Positions 55,922-64,000 of a stretch of 64,000 nucleotides of DNA are shown here, one piece after another. The position numbers and the translations under genes were made by a program. The notes under the pieces are model-generated. The model saw only the letters and a program-made list of their open reading frames with translations, made no database searches and had not been told where the DNA came from. Each line of letters starts with the position of its first letter. The first letter of the stretch is position 1. Origin of the DNA: Gordonia shandongensis DSM 45094 (GTDB taxonomy: Bacteria; Actinomycetota; Actinomycetes; Mycobacteriales; Mycobacteriaceae); NCBI RefSeq assembly GCF_000423025.1, contig NZ_AUHE01000012.1, positions 1 to 64,000 on the forward strand, given 5' to 3'.

Positions 55922-56674
55922 ATGAGCGCTTCGGACAACAGCAACGGCAGGGTCGCAGTCGTGACGGGGGCGAGTTCCGGCATCGGCGCCGCCACCGCGC
56001 GACGGCTGGCACAGGACGGCTTCCAGGTGGTGCTCGGGGCCCGCCGAGTCGATCGGATCAGTGAGCTGGCCGACGAGATCGGCGGCCGAGCCAGCTACCT
56101 CGACGTCACCGACGCCGCCTCGGTGGAACGGTTCATCGCGGCCCTCGATCGTGTCGACGTCCTGGTCAACAATGCCGGCGGCGCCAAGGGCCTCGCCCCC
56201 GTGGCCGACGCCGACCTCGACGACTGGCGCTGGATGTGGGAGACCAACGTGATCGGCACCCTGCGGATCACCAAGGGACTGCTCCCGAAACTCGCCGACT
56301 CCGGTGACGGCCTCATCATCACCGTCACCTCCACCGCCGCCCTGGAGGCCTACGACAACGGCGCCGGATACACCTCCGCCAAGCACGCCCAGGGAGTTCT
56401 GCACCGCACCCTGCGACTGGAGCTGATCGGCACGCCGATCCGGCTCACCGAGATCTGCCCCGGCATGGTCGAGACGGAGTTCTCGCTGGTCCGCTTCGAC
56501 GGCGACACCGCAAAGGCCGACGCCGTCTACGAGGGGCTCGAGCCTCTCGTCGCCGACGACATCGCCGACATCATCTCGTTCACCGCATCGCGGCCCTCAC
56601 GCGTCGACATCGACCAGATCGTCGTCCGCCCCCGCGACCAGGCGACCTCCCGCCGAAACATCAAGACCGGCTGA
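55922..56674 (+). CDS. Short-chain dehydrogenase/reductase
   Basis: 250-residue classical SDR. Cofactor motif [14 protein letters not shown] (about 13-26), VNNAGG, the catalytic Ser in VTSTAA and YTSAKHAQG with Tyr and Lys. The Arg pair in LGARRVDR suggests NADP preference. Similar to the YdfG/serine dehydrogenase type. Substrate unknown. Faces purU, with a repeat array in the 37-base gap. Confidence 0.92.
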   Translation: MSASDNSNGRVAVVTGASSGIGAATARRLAQDGFQVVLGARRVDRISELADEIGGRASYLDVTDAASVERFIAALDRVDVLVNNAGGAKGLAPVADADLDDWRWMWETNVIGTLRITKGLLPKLADSGDGLIITVTSTAALEAYDNGAGYTSAKHAQGVLHRTLRLELIGTPIRLTEICPGMVETEFSLVRFDGDTAKADAVYEGLEPLVADDIADIISFTASRPSRVDIDQIVVRPRDQATSRRNIKTG

Positions 56675-56722
56675 CCCCGTATCTGGAACACCCCGTCACT
56701 GGAACACCCCGTCACTGGAATA
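56675..56722 (-). repeat. Three 16-bp tandem repeats over the purU stop codon
   Basis: CCCCGTATCTGGAACA (56675), CCCCGTCACTGGAACA (56691) and CCCCGTCACTGGAATA (56707). The third holds the purU stop (56712-56714, minus strand); the array begins directly after the stop of the converging SDR gene. Confidence 0.9.
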
Positions 56723-57659
56723 CGACGGTCTTGCGGTCGTGCACGAGAACGCGGTGCTCCAGATGCCAGCGCACGCCGCGCGCCAACACCAGGGTCTCGA
56801 TGTCGCGGCCCTGACGGACCATGTCCGCCGCCGAGTACTCGTGGGTGATCCGGCTGACGTCCTGCTCGATGATCGGGCCGGCGTCCAGATCGGCGGTCAC
56901 GTAATGGCAGGTGGCGCCGATCAACTTCACGCCGCGCTGGAACGCCTGATGGTACGGGCGGGCGCCGATGAAGCTCGGCAGGAAGCTGTGGTGGATGTTG
57001 ATGGCGCGCCCCGCCCACGCCTCGCACAGCTCCGCGGGCAGGATCTGCATGAACCGGGCCAACACGATCGCGTCGGGACGATACCCGTCGACGATCCGCC
57101 GCACCTGCGCGAACGCCTCCTCCTTGCCGTCGGCCGGGAACGGGACGTGATGGAACGGGACCCCGAACCGGGTGGTGATCTCCTCCAGATCGCGATGGTT
57201 GCCGACCACCGCGCTGATCGCTGCGGGGAAGTCGCCCCGCTCGGCCCGTGCCAACAGATCCGTCAGACAGTGACTGTCCCTGCTGACCAGCAGGACCGCC
57301 GACTTCGGTGCACCCGAATCGCTCACCTGCCACTCCACCTCGGGACCGAACATCGCCGCCACATCGGCGAAGCGGGTGCGGAAATCGTCGATCGTCATCC
57401 CCACCGAATCCGCGCGGACCGCCTGACGGGTGAAGAACCAGCCCGTCACCTCGTCGGAGTGGTAGGCGGCCTCGGTGATCCAGCCGCCGACGCCGGTCAG
57501 GAATCCGGAGAGGGCCGCCACGATGCCCGTGCGGTCGGGGCAGCCGAGGGTCAACACGAAACGACGGTCGTCACCGGCCGACACCTGCCGGTCGGGGGTC
57601 TGCCGGTCGGGGGTCTGCCGGTCAGGGGTCTGCCGGTCAGGGGTCTGGGAGTTGCTCAC
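56712..57659 (-). CDS. purU: Formyltetrahydrofolate deformylase PurU
   Basis: 315-residue enzyme that hydrolyses 10-formyl-THF to formate and THF, balancing one-carbon units for purine synthesis. ACT domain ([19 protein letters not shown], about 34-110) and formyltransferase-like domain ([46 protein letters not shown]). The N-terminus has four TPDRQ repeats before the ACT domain. GTG 57659 follows a CACACT -10 box by seven bases. Only 27 bases from the divergent deoC. Confidence 0.94.
   Translation of the reverse strand: MSNSQTPDRQTPDRQTPDRQTPDRQVSAGDDRRFVLTLGCPDRTGIVAALSGFLTGVGGWITEAAYHSDEVTGWFFTRQAVRADSVGMTIDDFRTRFADVAAMFGPEVEWQVSDSGAPKSAVLLVSRDSHCLTDLLARAERGDFPAAISAVVGNHRDLEEITTRFGVPFHHVPFPADGKEEAFAQVRRIVDGYRPDAIVLARFMQILPAELCEAWAGRAINIHHSFLPSFIGARPYHQAFQRGVKLIGATCHYVTADLDAGPIIEQDVSRITHEYSAADMVRQGRDIETLVLARGVRWHLEHRVLVHDRKTVVFQ
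57585..57644 (-). repeat. Four in-frame 15-bp repeats in purU
   Basis: TGCCGGTCRGGGGTC (plus strand) four times, encoding TPDRQ x4 directly after the first five residues of PurU. Two variants (CGG/CAG) suggest stepwise expansion. Confidence 0.9.
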
Positions 57660-57666
57660 CCGACCA

Positions 57667-57679
57667 AGTGTGCCAAGCT
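57667..57679. promoter_or_regulatory. Back-to-back -10 boxes of purU and deoC
   Basis: Minus strand CACACT (57667-57672), seven bases before GTG 57659. Plus strand CAAGCT (57674-57679), seven bases before GTG 57687. The two boxes are separated by one base, so each -35 region lies inside the other gene. Confidence 0.5.
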
Positions 57680-57686
57680 CGAATCC

Positions 57687-58364
57687 GTGACGAACACCAA
57701 CCTGACCCGAGCGACCGTCGCGGCGATGGTCGACCACACCCTCCTCAAGCCCGAAGCCACCCGCGCCGACGCCGAGGCCGCGGTGTCCGAGGGGCTCGAC
57801 CTGGGTGTCCACGCGATCTGCCTGTCCCCGTCGATGCTGCCCGTCGACACCGGCTCGGCGGCCACCTGCGTGGTCGCCGGATTCCCGTCGGGCAAGCACC
57901 ATTCGCTGGTCAAGGCCGCCGAAGCGCGGTTCGCCGTCGACTCGGGCGCCGACGAGATCGACATGGTGATCGATGTGGGGGCGGCCGTGGCCGGCCACTA
58001 CGACGAGGTGTTCGCCGACGTCCTGACCGTGCGGGAGGCCGTCGGCCGGGAGGTCGTGCTCAAGGTGATCGTGGAGGCGGCGGTGCTGCTCGACACGATC
58101 GGCGACGACGGCCTGGCGAACGTGTCCCGCCGCGCAGCGGAGGCCGGTGCCGACTTCGTGAAGACCTCCACCGGATTTCACCCGTCCGGCGGCGCGAGCG
58201 TCCGAGCCGTCGAGGTGATGCGCGCGGCAGTGCCCGCGAGCGTCCGCGTCAAGGCCAGCGGCGGCATCCGGACCGCCGAGTTCGCGGCCGAGCTGATCGC
58301 GGCGGGCGCCGATCGGCTCGGCCTGTCGGGCACCCGCGCCGTCCTCGATAGTCTCCCCGACTGA
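57687..58364 (+). CDS. deoC: Deoxyribose-phosphate aldolase DeoC
   Basis: 225-residue class I aldolase splitting deoxyribose-5-phosphate to acetaldehyde and glyceraldehyde-3-phosphate. Catalytic residues: Asp92 (EIDMVID), Schiff-base Lys159 (DFVKTSTGF) and Lys189 (VKASGGIRT). GTG 57687 has no ribosome binding site. I recall deoC in the same order (Rv0478) before the following envelope genes in M. tuberculosis. Confidence 0.95.
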   Translation: MTNTNLTRATVAAMVDHTLLKPEATRADAEAAVSEGLDLGVHAICLSPSMLPVDTGSAATCVVAGFPSGKHHSLVKAAEARFAVDSGADEIDMVIDVGAAVAGHYDEVFADVLTVREAVGREVVLKVIVEAAVLLDTIGDDGLANVSRRAAEAGADFVKTSTGFHPSGGASVRAVEVMRAAVPASVRVKASGGIRTAEFAAELIAAGADRLGLSGTRAVLDSLPD

Positions 58365-58376
58365 CCTCGGCCCGCC

Positions 58377-58408
58377 GACCAGATCGAGCAGCGGTCAGAT
58401 CGAGCAGG
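58377..58408 (-). repeat. Two 16-bp tandem repeats over the DUF2993 stop codon
   Basis: GACCAGATCGAGCAGC (58377-58392) and GGTCAGATCGAGCAGG (58393-58408), 13 of 16 matching by eye. The second contains the stop codon (58395-58397, minus strand). Confidence 0.75.
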
Positions 58409-59483
58409 TGGAGGACATGTCACCCGTCGATTGGGCGGCCTCCTTCAGGTTGACGTCCGATCCGTCGAAGGCGAACGTGATGCCTTTCTGATCGATGTCG
58501 AACTTCGACACCTTGACCTGCTTGAACATCGGACCCAACGTCCCGGCCGTCACATCCTCGACGATCGGTTGGACGAAGTCGTTCGGCACCTTCACGGACC
58601 CGAGGACCGCCGCGTCGGTCACGTCGAACGAGACCGACCCGTCCTTTCCGAGCGTCGGCTTCAGGGTGACGGTCGCCGGGACCGACAGGAGGAACACCCG
58701 GACCTCCGTGTCGACGGTGATCGTCTTCGCCGACGGATTGCCCGTCACCTTCTGAATCTCCGGCCCGTCGGACTCCTGCTCCGTGGAGAGCGAGGCGATC
58801 CGATCGAACGGCAGGTACCCGTTGCCCTCGATGTGGTCGGCGCTGCCGCCGTCGGTGCTGATCCCCTCGGCCCGCGCGTGCAGCCGCATGGTGGCGGCAT
58901 CGTCGTCACCGGTGGTGTCGACCTGCACCCACGGCACATCCGAACCGAACATCGTCAGCAGCATCGGACGACGCGACACGGAGACCGACGTGTCGGTGCC
59001 CGTCAGATTGTCGAACGAGCTCTGCAGGCAGTCCTCCACCTTGTTGCGGAGATACAGGTCGGTCCCGACACCCGCGATCACCAGGACCAGCACGATCGCC
59101 GTCACGATCAGCGCGATGGTCCGGCCCCGGTGCTTGGGACCGGAGCGTGCGGAGTCGCCGCCGCGTCTCATCGGCGCGTCGCGCGTCACCGGCGGGGGCG
59201 GCGGGACACCGGGCTCGTCGATCGGTGTGAACTCCGCGTCGAGGTCGAGTCGGCGCGTCGACGGCTTCTCGCCCGTCGGCGCCTGCGACCGCGCGATGCG
59301 TTCCGGGTCGATCGGCCCGGTCACCACCTCGCCGGTCGGCGCATCCCCGTCGGACCGGGCCTCACCATCGGACCGGGCTTCACCATCGGACCGGGCTTCA
59401 CCATCGGCCTGGGCCTCCGCCGGACGTGCGTCGTCCCGATCGTCGTCGGTCGGCTCCGAGGGTCGCGTGGAGTCGTCGGTCAT
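58395..59483 (-). CDS. DUF2993 (LmeA-like) membrane-anchored protein
   Basis: 362 residues. A long acidic, repetitive cytoplasmic start, one membrane segment (about 121-146) and a periplasmic DUF2993 domain (about 150-360; VEDCLQSSFDNLTGTDTSVSV, HIEGNGYLPFDRI, FDIDQKGITFAF). LmeA of mycobacteria, in this family, takes part in lipomannan elongation and binds lipids; the same role here is inference. The ATG overlaps the nitrilase stop (ATGA). Confidence 0.85.
   Translation of the reverse strand: MTDDSTRPSEPTDDDRDDARPAEAQADGEARSDGEARSDGEARSDGDAPTGEVVTGPIDPERIARSQAPTGEKPSTRRLDLDAEFTPIDEPGVPPPPPVTRDAPMRRGGDSARSGPKHRGRTIALIVTAIVLVLVIAGVGTDLYLRNKVEDCLQSSFDNLTGTDTSVSVSRRPMLLTMFGSDVPWVQVDTTGDDDAATMRLHARAEGISTDGGSADHIEGNGYLPFDRIASLSTEQESDGPEIQKVTGNPSAKTITVDTEVRVFLLSVPATVTLKPTLGKDGSVSFDVTDAAVLGSVKVPNDFVQPIVEDVTAGTLGPMFKQVKVSKFDIDQKGITFAFDGSDVNLKEAAQSTGDMSSTCSI
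59352..59405 (-). repeat. Three in-frame 18-bp repeats in the DUF2993 gene
   Basis: GGACCGGGCYTCACCATC at 59352, 59370 and 59388, encoding DGEARS units in the disordered cytoplasmic start of the protein. Confidence 0.9.
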
Positions 59484-60301
59484 GAGTGTCGTGTCCGATC
59501 CAGGCGGCGGAACTCCCGCTCGTTGGCGAGGACCGCCAACGCCGAGCGCGCCTTGTCTGTCAGTGCCGGGTCGATGTCGTGGACGTCGGTCCGGGCCGCG
59601 GAGTCGTAGTCGGCGATCACGCTACCGAACGGATCTGAGAGGCGACTGTGCCCTATCCCCGTCGGCGCCGAGGATCCCCTGATCCCCGGATCGTCCGGCA
59701 ACGCCTGTCCCACCGCGGCGACGAAACACGTCGAGTCCAGCGCGCGGGCCGTCGCGAGGGTCTGCCACTGATCGATCTTCCCGGGCCCCGCCCCCCATGA
59801 GGTCGGCACCGCGATCACCTGCGCGCCGCGGTGCGCGAGTTCGGTGAACAGCGCGGGGAAACGGATGTCGTAGCAGGTCGCCACGCCCACCGAGTGCCCG
59901 GCGATCTCGGTCACGAACGGTTCGCCGCCGGGGGCGATCGTCGCGGACTCCCGGAAGCCGAAAGCGTCGAAGAGATGGATCTTGTCGTAACCCTCCGGCG
60001 CCCGACCGGGACGCGCGACGAGAACGGTGTTGGCGATGCGGCCGTCGGGGGCGGGCGTGAACATGCCGGCGATCACCGCGATCTGCTCCTCGTCGGCCAA
60101 CGCCGCGACCCGGGAGGCCCACGGCCCGTCGAGGGGTTGCGCGACCTCGCCGAGCGGGACCCCGAAACGGCACATCGTCGCCTCGGGGAAGACGACCAGG
60201 TCGGCGCCCCGGGCCGCGGCGAACCGGGTCCGGTCGACCACCGTCGCCAGGTTCTCCTCGGGGTCCGCGGTGGAACTGATCTGCGCCATCGCCAGCCGCA
60301 T
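59480..60301 (-). CDS. Nitrilase-family carbon-nitrogen hydrolase
   Basis: 273-residue amidohydrolase with the Glu-Lys-Cys triad: Glu40 (VFPEAT), Lys107 (YDKIHLF) and Cys143 (VATCYDIRFP). The FRESATIAPG segment places it near the Nit1/Nit2 omega-amidase or deaminated-glutathione amidase group. AGGAGG precedes ATG 60301. Coupled to the DUF2993 gene; this order (Rv0479c, Rv0480c) is conserved as I recall in M. tuberculosis. Confidence 0.92.
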   Translation of the reverse strand: MRLAMAQISSTADPEENLATVVDRTRFAAARGADLVVFPEATMCRFGVPLGEVAQPLDGPWASRVAALADEEQIAVIAGMFTPAPDGRIANTVLVARPGRAPEGYDKIHLFDAFGFRESATIAPGGEPFVTEIAGHSVGVATCYDIRFPALFTELAHRGAQVIAVPTSWGAGPGKIDQWQTLATARALDSTCFVAAVGQALPDDPGIRGSSAPTGIGHSRLSDPFGSVIADYDSAARTDVHDIDPALTDKARSALAVLANEREFRRLDRTRHS

Positions 60302-60376
60302 GGGTCCCTCCTGCTCTCGCGTCTCTCGTCACCACCGGGTGCGCCCACGACTGTAGGCGCCCACGACTGTATAGCG

Positions 60377-61228
60377 TCACTTGTAGACGGTGGACCCGTC
60401 CGCCGAGCGCGAGGTGCTGATCAATTTGGCGAAGCAGTGGTCCGCGTCGAGCCCGTTGCTGCGGCACCAGGCGATGGCGCTCTGCGGCGTCGGGAACCGC
60501 TGAGCGCTGACCGACACCAGCCATCCCGACTCGGAGAACACCGGCCACTGAGAACTGTCGAGCATCTTGACCTGCGGATATCGGGATCGGAAGTCGACGA
60601 ACTCGGCCCAGATCGACCGGTTGTCCCAGCGTCGACCCTCGGCCTCGAGCCCCGGCCGCTTGGCACTGAGCTGCGCGGCCCACGTGTTGTTCAGATCGCC
60701 GCGCAACGCGACCGAGTCCTGGCCGATCTGCTGGGCGATCCGAGCGGCGGCCGCGTCCTCCGTGTCGGTCGGCGGCGTCGACACCGACGCCTCGGCCGCG
60801 CCTGGCGCCTCGCTCGCCCCGTCCTCGGGTTGATTCGTCCCGGGTCGGTCGGCGACCGTCGCGTCGTCGTCGGAGGACGCGAGCTTGATCGCGATCACCA
60901 CGGCTGCGGCGGCGAGCGCCACGATGCAGCCGAGCGCGAGACCGATCAGGACGGCCCGCCCGGCCCCTCCACCGGACGGCGGCGGGGGCGGGGCCATCGG
61001 GGGTGGGGTCATCGGGGGTGGGGGATACGCGCCGTAGGGATACCCCGCCGGCGCCGCGGCACCGTGGTCGACGGCGTGATCGGCGGCATAGACGGCGTGC
61101 GGATCGGTGAACTGCGCGGTCCCGTTCGGGAGCTGCCGCGCAGTCGTCTCCGCGAACTGATCGACGGGTTCGCCGGACTCGGCGGATGACCCGGCGGACG
61201 ACCCGGTCGACGGCCCTGTGGATGACAT
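60377..61228 (-). CDS. Single-pass membrane protein of unknown function
   Basis: 283 residues. Ser/Gly-rich and Pro-rich cytoplasmic start (with runs such as PPPPMTPPPMAPPPPP), one membrane segment (about 92-114) and an extracytoplasmic domain that includes WAEFVDFRSRYPQVKMLDSSQWPVF and a Cys pair (WCRSNGLDADHCF). The latter resembles domains in secreted actinobacterial proteins that end with a Cys-containing motif. Function unknown. ATG 61228 follows a TAAGCT -10 box by seven bases. Confidence 0.75.
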   Translation of the reverse strand: MSSTGPSTGSSAGSSAESGEPVDQFAETTARQLPNGTAQFTDPHAVYAADHAVDHGAAAPAGYPYGAYPPPPMTPPPMAPPPPPSGGGAGRAVLIGLALGCIVALAAAAVVIAIKLASSDDDATVADRPGTNQPEDGASEAPGAAEASVSTPPTDTEDAAAARIAQQIGQDSVALRGDLNNTWAAQLSAKRPGLEAEGRRWDNRSIWAEFVDFRSRYPQVKMLDSSQWPVFSESGWLVSVSAQRFPTPQSAIAWCRSNGLDADHCFAKLISTSRSADGSTVYK

Positions 61229-61235
61229 GGACATC

Positions 61236-61241
61236 AGCTTA
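61236..61241 (-). promoter_or_regulatory. -10 box for the single-pass membrane protein
   Basis: TAAGCT on the minus strand, seven bases before ATG 61228. Confidence 0.45.
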
Positions 61242-61329
61242 TCGGCGGCCGACGACAATCGAGCCGCTGTGGCCGAGGCGATGCGCCGATCACATCCGAA
61301 CGGACGACACGCCGCCGGACCGACCCGCG

Positions 61330-61842
61330 TCAGCTGATGTTGTCCTCGACCCAGGTGGAGGTGAACTCTGCCTCGCCGCGAAACAGGTCGACGAGGTTGA
61401 CGAGCATCAGCTGCTCCAGCTTCCCGTTGATGAAGGGCAGATACACCTTCACCTCGGTGGTCTTGCGGATGGTGCAGCCCGTCTCGGTGGGGAACAGTTC
61501 CTGCTCACCGGTCAACGATCCGGGTCCGGCGGGGATCGACGCGGTGTACGTGCCGCCGGTCGAGGTCGGATCGAAGCGGTCGTAGGTCTCGATGCGCGTG
61601 ATCATCATGTCCTTGACCATCACGGTCTGCGCGATGGGCGGAAGCATGTCGCGGGTGATCGTCTGCGACAGGACCACGCGGACGCCGTCGGGGCCGGACT
61701 CGAACTCCTCGACCGAGGAGATCGGCGTCAGCTCGCGGAAACCCTCCATGAGATCCTCCCAGTACTTCCGCTGCGAGAGCGCCTGGTAGATCGTCTCCGG
61801 CGGATGGGGATACCGGGCGGAATAGCTGAGCCGTCGTGCCAT
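61330..61842 (-). CDS. DUF2505 (START-like) protein
   Basis: 170-residue SRPBCC-fold protein of the DUF2505 type: RRLSYSARYPHPPETIYQALSQRKYWEDLM, then ETYDRF and a C-terminal FINGKLEQLMLVNLVDLF. The fold usually binds a hydrophobic ligand. A second DUF2505 gene lies 22 bases upstream. TACGCT ends seven bases before ATG 61842 (leaderless). I recall a DUF2505 gene (Rv0481c) beside murB in M. tuberculosis. Confidence 0.85.
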   Translation of the reverse strand: MARRLSYSARYPHPPETIYQALSQRKYWEDLMEGFRELTPISSVEEFESGPDGVRVVLSQTITRDMLPPIAQTVMVKDMMITRIETYDRFDPTSTGGTYTASIPAGPGSLTGEQELFPTETGCTIRKTTEVKVYLPFINGKLEQLMLVNLVDLFRGEAEFTSTWVEDNIS

Positions 61843-61864
61843 GTGGAACAGCGTAACTGCAGAT

Positions 61865-62353
61865 TCAGTCCTGTTGAAATTCGACGGTCGCGTCCCGTTC
61901 GGCGTCCAGCAGATGGCCCACCTGCTCGATCACGGCGCGCTCGATCTTGCCGCCGACGAACGGGATCGACACGTCGGCCGTCCCCGTGTAGACGGCCGCG
62001 GCCGGCTCCCCGCTGATCACGATGTCGCCGCGGATCGTGGCCGGCGCACCGGTCACCGAGGCCTCCATGGTTCCGGTGATCGCGTCGCCGGCGAGGCGGA
62101 AGACACTGGTGCGCGGGATCTGCAGATCACCCGGCCGGACGGCGGTGACCGCCGACGGCAGGTTCTCGGCGGCCACGCCCTGCACGGTGACGACCGTGAC
62201 CTCACCGGCGTCGAGGGAGAACGACTCCAACGAGCCGTGGCCGGCGTTGGTCGCCTGCAGCAGATCCCGCCAGTACTGCTCGGTGCTGATGAGGTTCCAG
62301 AGCGCCGCGGCGGAGAACGGGTAGCTGACCGAATGCTCGAAGGTGCTCGACAT
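61865..62353 (-). CDS. DUF2505 (START-like) protein, second copy
   Basis: 162-residue SRPBCC/DUF2505 protein: FEHSVSYPFSAAALWNLISTEQYWRDLL, VSIPFVGGKIERAVIEQVGHLL at the end. It is a paralogue of the next gene downstream, with the same N- and C-terminal signatures, so likely a tandem duplication. A -10 box TAACCT ends seven bases before ATG 62353. Divergent from murB with only 24 bases between. Confidence 0.83.
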   Translation of the reverse strand: MSSTFEHSVSYPFSAAALWNLISTEQYWRDLLQATNAGHGSLESFSLDAGEVTVVTVQGVAAENLPSAVTAVRPGDLQIPRTSVFRLAGDAITGTMEASVTGAPATIRGDIVISGEPAAAVYTGTADVSIPFVGGKIERAVIEQVGHLLDAERDATVEFQQD

Positions 62354-62360
62354 GGCAGTC

Positions 62361-62370
62361 AGGTTACCGT
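62361..62370. promoter_or_regulatory. Overlapping -10 boxes of the DUF2505 gene and murB
   Basis: Minus strand TAACCT (62361-62366), seven bases before ATG 62353. Plus strand TACCGT (62365-62370), seven bases before GTG 62378. The hexamers share two bases. Confidence 0.55.
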
Positions 62371-62377
62371 TACTGAC

Positions 62378-63472
62378 GTGACGGGCACACAGCACAGTTC
62401 AGGAGCATCGGGTTCCGACCGCGGTTTGGCGCGGCTGACGACACTGCGTCTCGGCGGACCGGCGCGCGCGGTGGTCGAGTGCCGCACCACCGACGACCTC
62501 CTCGGCGCCGTCGCCGACCTCGATGCACGCGGCGAACCGGTGCTGGTGATCGCCGGCGGATCCAACCTGGTGATCGGCGACGCCGGCTTCGACGGGACCG
62601 CCGTGGTGATCGCGACGACCGGCGTCGAGTACGGCGAGCAGGACGGGCGCCCGTACGTCACGGCGCTCGCCGGGACCGACTGGGACGCACTCGTCGCCGA
62701 GACCGTCGACGCCGGCTTCGGCGGCCTCGAATGCCTATCGGGGATCCCCGGCGCCGCAGGCACCACACCGGTGCAGAACGTGGGCGCCTACGGCGTCGAG
62801 GTGGCCGACATGCTGCGGTCGGTGCGCCTCGTCGACCGCCACACCGGCGAGGTCTCGTGGGTGACGCCCGACTCCCTCGCCCTCGGCTACCGGACCAGCG
62901 TCCTCAAGGGACACGACCGCCACCTGGTGGTCGCCGTGTCCTTCTGGCTCCGCCCCGACGGGACGTCGGCCCCGATCCGCTACCGCGAACTGGCTCGCGC
63001 ACTGCGCACCCACGAGGGCGGCACCGCGCGGGCCGACGAGGTCCGCGATCACGTGTTGGCGTTACGCGCGGGCAAGGGCATGGTGCTCGACGCCGCCGAT
63101 CACGACACGTGGAGCGCCGGATCGTTCTTCACCAACCCGATCATCGCGGAGGACGACGCCGACGCCGTCCTGGCCCGCATCGCCGACCGCGTCGGCGGCG
63201 ACGTGACGATCCCCCGCTACCCGGCGACCGGCGGCGTGAAGCTCTCCGCTGGATGGCTCATCGAGCGCGCGGGATTCACCCGGGGCTTCCCCGGCGACGA
63301 AGCTCCGGCGAGGCTGTCGACCAAACACACCCTCGCCCTCACGAACCGGGGGACGGCGACCACGGCCGATCTGCTCGCTCTCGCGGGACGGGTCCGCGAC
63401 GGGGTACGGGACGCATTCGGCGTGCACCTGGTGCCCGAACCCGTCCTCGTCAACTGCCGGTTGCCTCGCTGA
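62378..63472 (+). CDS. murB: UDP-N-acetylenolpyruvoylglucosamine reductase MurB
   Basis: 364-residue FAD enzyme reducing UDP-GlcNAc-enolpyruvate to UDP-MurNAc for peptidoglycan. LTTLRLGGPARAVVEC, VIAGGSNLVIGDAGFDG (FAD), GIPGAAGTTPVQNVGAYG, the catalytic Ser in WSAGSFFTNPI and Glu in VPEPVLV are present. The region between (STKHTLALTN) fits the type I form. GTG 62378 is taken from the -10 position; there is no ribosome binding site. Its end overlaps the converging hydrolase by 23 bases. Confidence 0.95.
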   Translation: MTGTQHSSGASGSDRGLARLTTLRLGGPARAVVECRTTDDLLGAVADLDARGEPVLVIAGGSNLVIGDAGFDGTAVVIATTGVEYGEQDGRPYVTALAGTDWDALVAETVDAGFGGLECLSGIPGAAGTTPVQNVGAYGVEVADMLRSVRLVDRHTGEVSWVTPDSLALGYRTSVLKGHDRHLVVAVSFWLRPDGTSAPIRYRELARALRTHEGGTARADEVRDHVLALRAGKGMVLDAADHDTWSAGSFFTNPIIAEDDADAVLARIADRVGGDVTIPRYPATGGVKLSAGWLIERAGFTRGFPGDEAPARLSTKHTLALTNRGTATTADLLALAGRVRDGVRDAFGVHLVPEPVLVNCRLPR

Positions 63473-64000
63473 CGTCGGCGAGGACCTCGTCGAGCAGGGC
63501 GTTGAGTTCGGCTCCCCGCTCGAACGGCACCATGTGCCCGGCGCCCTCGTACCGCGTGTACGAGTGCAGGAAGCCGCGACTGCTCAGCGCACGCGCCATC
63601 TCGTCGGCGTGATCGGGCGCCGTCAGCAGATCCGCCGTCCCGACGACGACCGCGGTGGGGACGGTCACCTTGTCGAGCCCGGACAGCACGTCGAGGTGGT
63701 ACATCGCCGCACCCCAGGCCGCGCGGGCCTTCGGCGAGCACGCCGAGATCATCTCGTCGCAGAAGTCGACGTGCGCCTTGCGCGCCACGGGACCGACGGC
63801 GACGTAGTGCGACAGCCGCGAGGTCAGCTCATTGCTCGGCAACGGCGTGGGCGCCGAGGTGAAGAGCCGGGCGACGAGCGGTTTGACCGGTTCGGTGATC
63901 GCCGGCAGCGACGACGGGGTCAGCTGCTGACGCTGGATCACGTCCCGCGCCGCCGTCGAGACGAGCACGATCCCGGACACTCGGTCCTCCATGCCCGCGC
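63450..64000 (-). CDS. Alpha/beta hydrolase, C-terminal part (start outside window)
   Basis: The frame is open to the window edge. It begins within a region after the presumed nucleophile (VSGIVLVSTAAR) and includes the catalytic Asp (VVVGTADLLTAPDHADEM) and His (GAGHMVPFE) of an alpha/beta hydrolase. The visible ATG at 63992 is internal. The stop (63450-63452) lies inside the 3' end of murB, so the two transcripts overlap by 23 bases tail to tail. Substrate unknown. Confidence 0.85.
   Translation of the reverse strand, partial: AGMEDRVSGIVLVSTAARDVIQRQQLTPSSLPAITEPVKPLVARLFTSAPTPLPSNELTSRLSHYVAVGPVARKAHVDFCDEMISACSPKARAAWGAAMYHLDVLSGLDKVTVPTAVVVGTADLLTAPDHADEMARALSSRGFLHSYTRYEGAGHMVPFERGAELNALLDEVLADVSEATGS

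Overview
The window is high-GC actinobacterial DNA from a mycolic-acid lineage (order Mycobacteriales; the gene set would fit Gordonia or a close relative, but the genus is a guess). Evidence: a complete yrbE-mce lipid importer operon, otsAB trehalose genes, DUF222/HNH (13E12-type) genes, an LmeA-like DUF2993 protein, and local gene orders that I recall from Mycobacterium tuberculosis (purS-purQ, purC-ptrB-purB-purD; deoC-DUF2993-nitrilase-DUF2505-murB). Start codons are often GTG, and four-base ATGA/GTGA overlaps are common.

Layout. 1-0.4 kb: tail of a DUF222/HNH gene. 0.5-10 kb: an acyl-CoA catabolic locus. Thiolase, two acyl-CoA synthetases and a 3-hydroxyacyl-CoA dehydrogenase form a minus-strand operon, facing a GAF/AAA/Fis-type activator, a TetR regulator and an acyl-CoA dehydrogenase. 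10-15 kb: an MpaB-like (DUF2236) oxygenase with a TetR regulator, then a minus-strand trio of a Zn-ribbon DUF35 protein and two thiolase-fold proteins that lack the nucleophilic cysteine, probably an aldolase-type complex. 15-24 kb: the mce operon (two YrbE permeases, six Mce proteins, one Mce-associated protein). 24-41 kb: purine genes (purQ, purS, purC, purB, purD) interspersed with an M18 aminopeptidase, a glutathione peroxidase, a MarR/efflux pair, a PAP2 protein, an oligopeptidase B, a CsoR-family repressor with DUF302 and a 45-residue Cys-rich protein, a Tat lipoprotein esterase and a complete DUF222/HNH gene with a perfect SOS box. 41-52 kb: RecQ-like helicase, HIT protein, two-component system, carboxylesterase, tRNA-Thr, ThrE-type exporter and TipA-like MerR regulator. 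52-64 kb: otsA-otsB, ROK regulator, SDR, purU, deoC, cell-envelope proteins, nitrilase, two DUF2505 proteins, murB and a partial hydrolase.

Three patterns run through the window and are not explained by ordinary gene annotation. (1) At ten genes the TGA stop codon sits inside a 14-19 bp tandem repeat that continues past the gene. (2) About nineteen genes have a -10-like hexamer ending 6-8 bases before the start codon and mostly no ribosome binding site, as expected for leaderless transcripts; two divergent gene pairs (purU/deoC, DUF2505/murB) are only 24-27 bases apart with adjoining or overlapping -10 boxes. (3) Five proteins carry in-frame 15 or 18 bp tandem repeats in disordered segments. 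The best candidate for a little-described functional system is the CsoR-like/DUF302/Cys-rich cluster at 35.3-36.3 kb, whose repressor has Asn in place of the copper-binding His. No stretch longer than about 260 bases lacks a gene.
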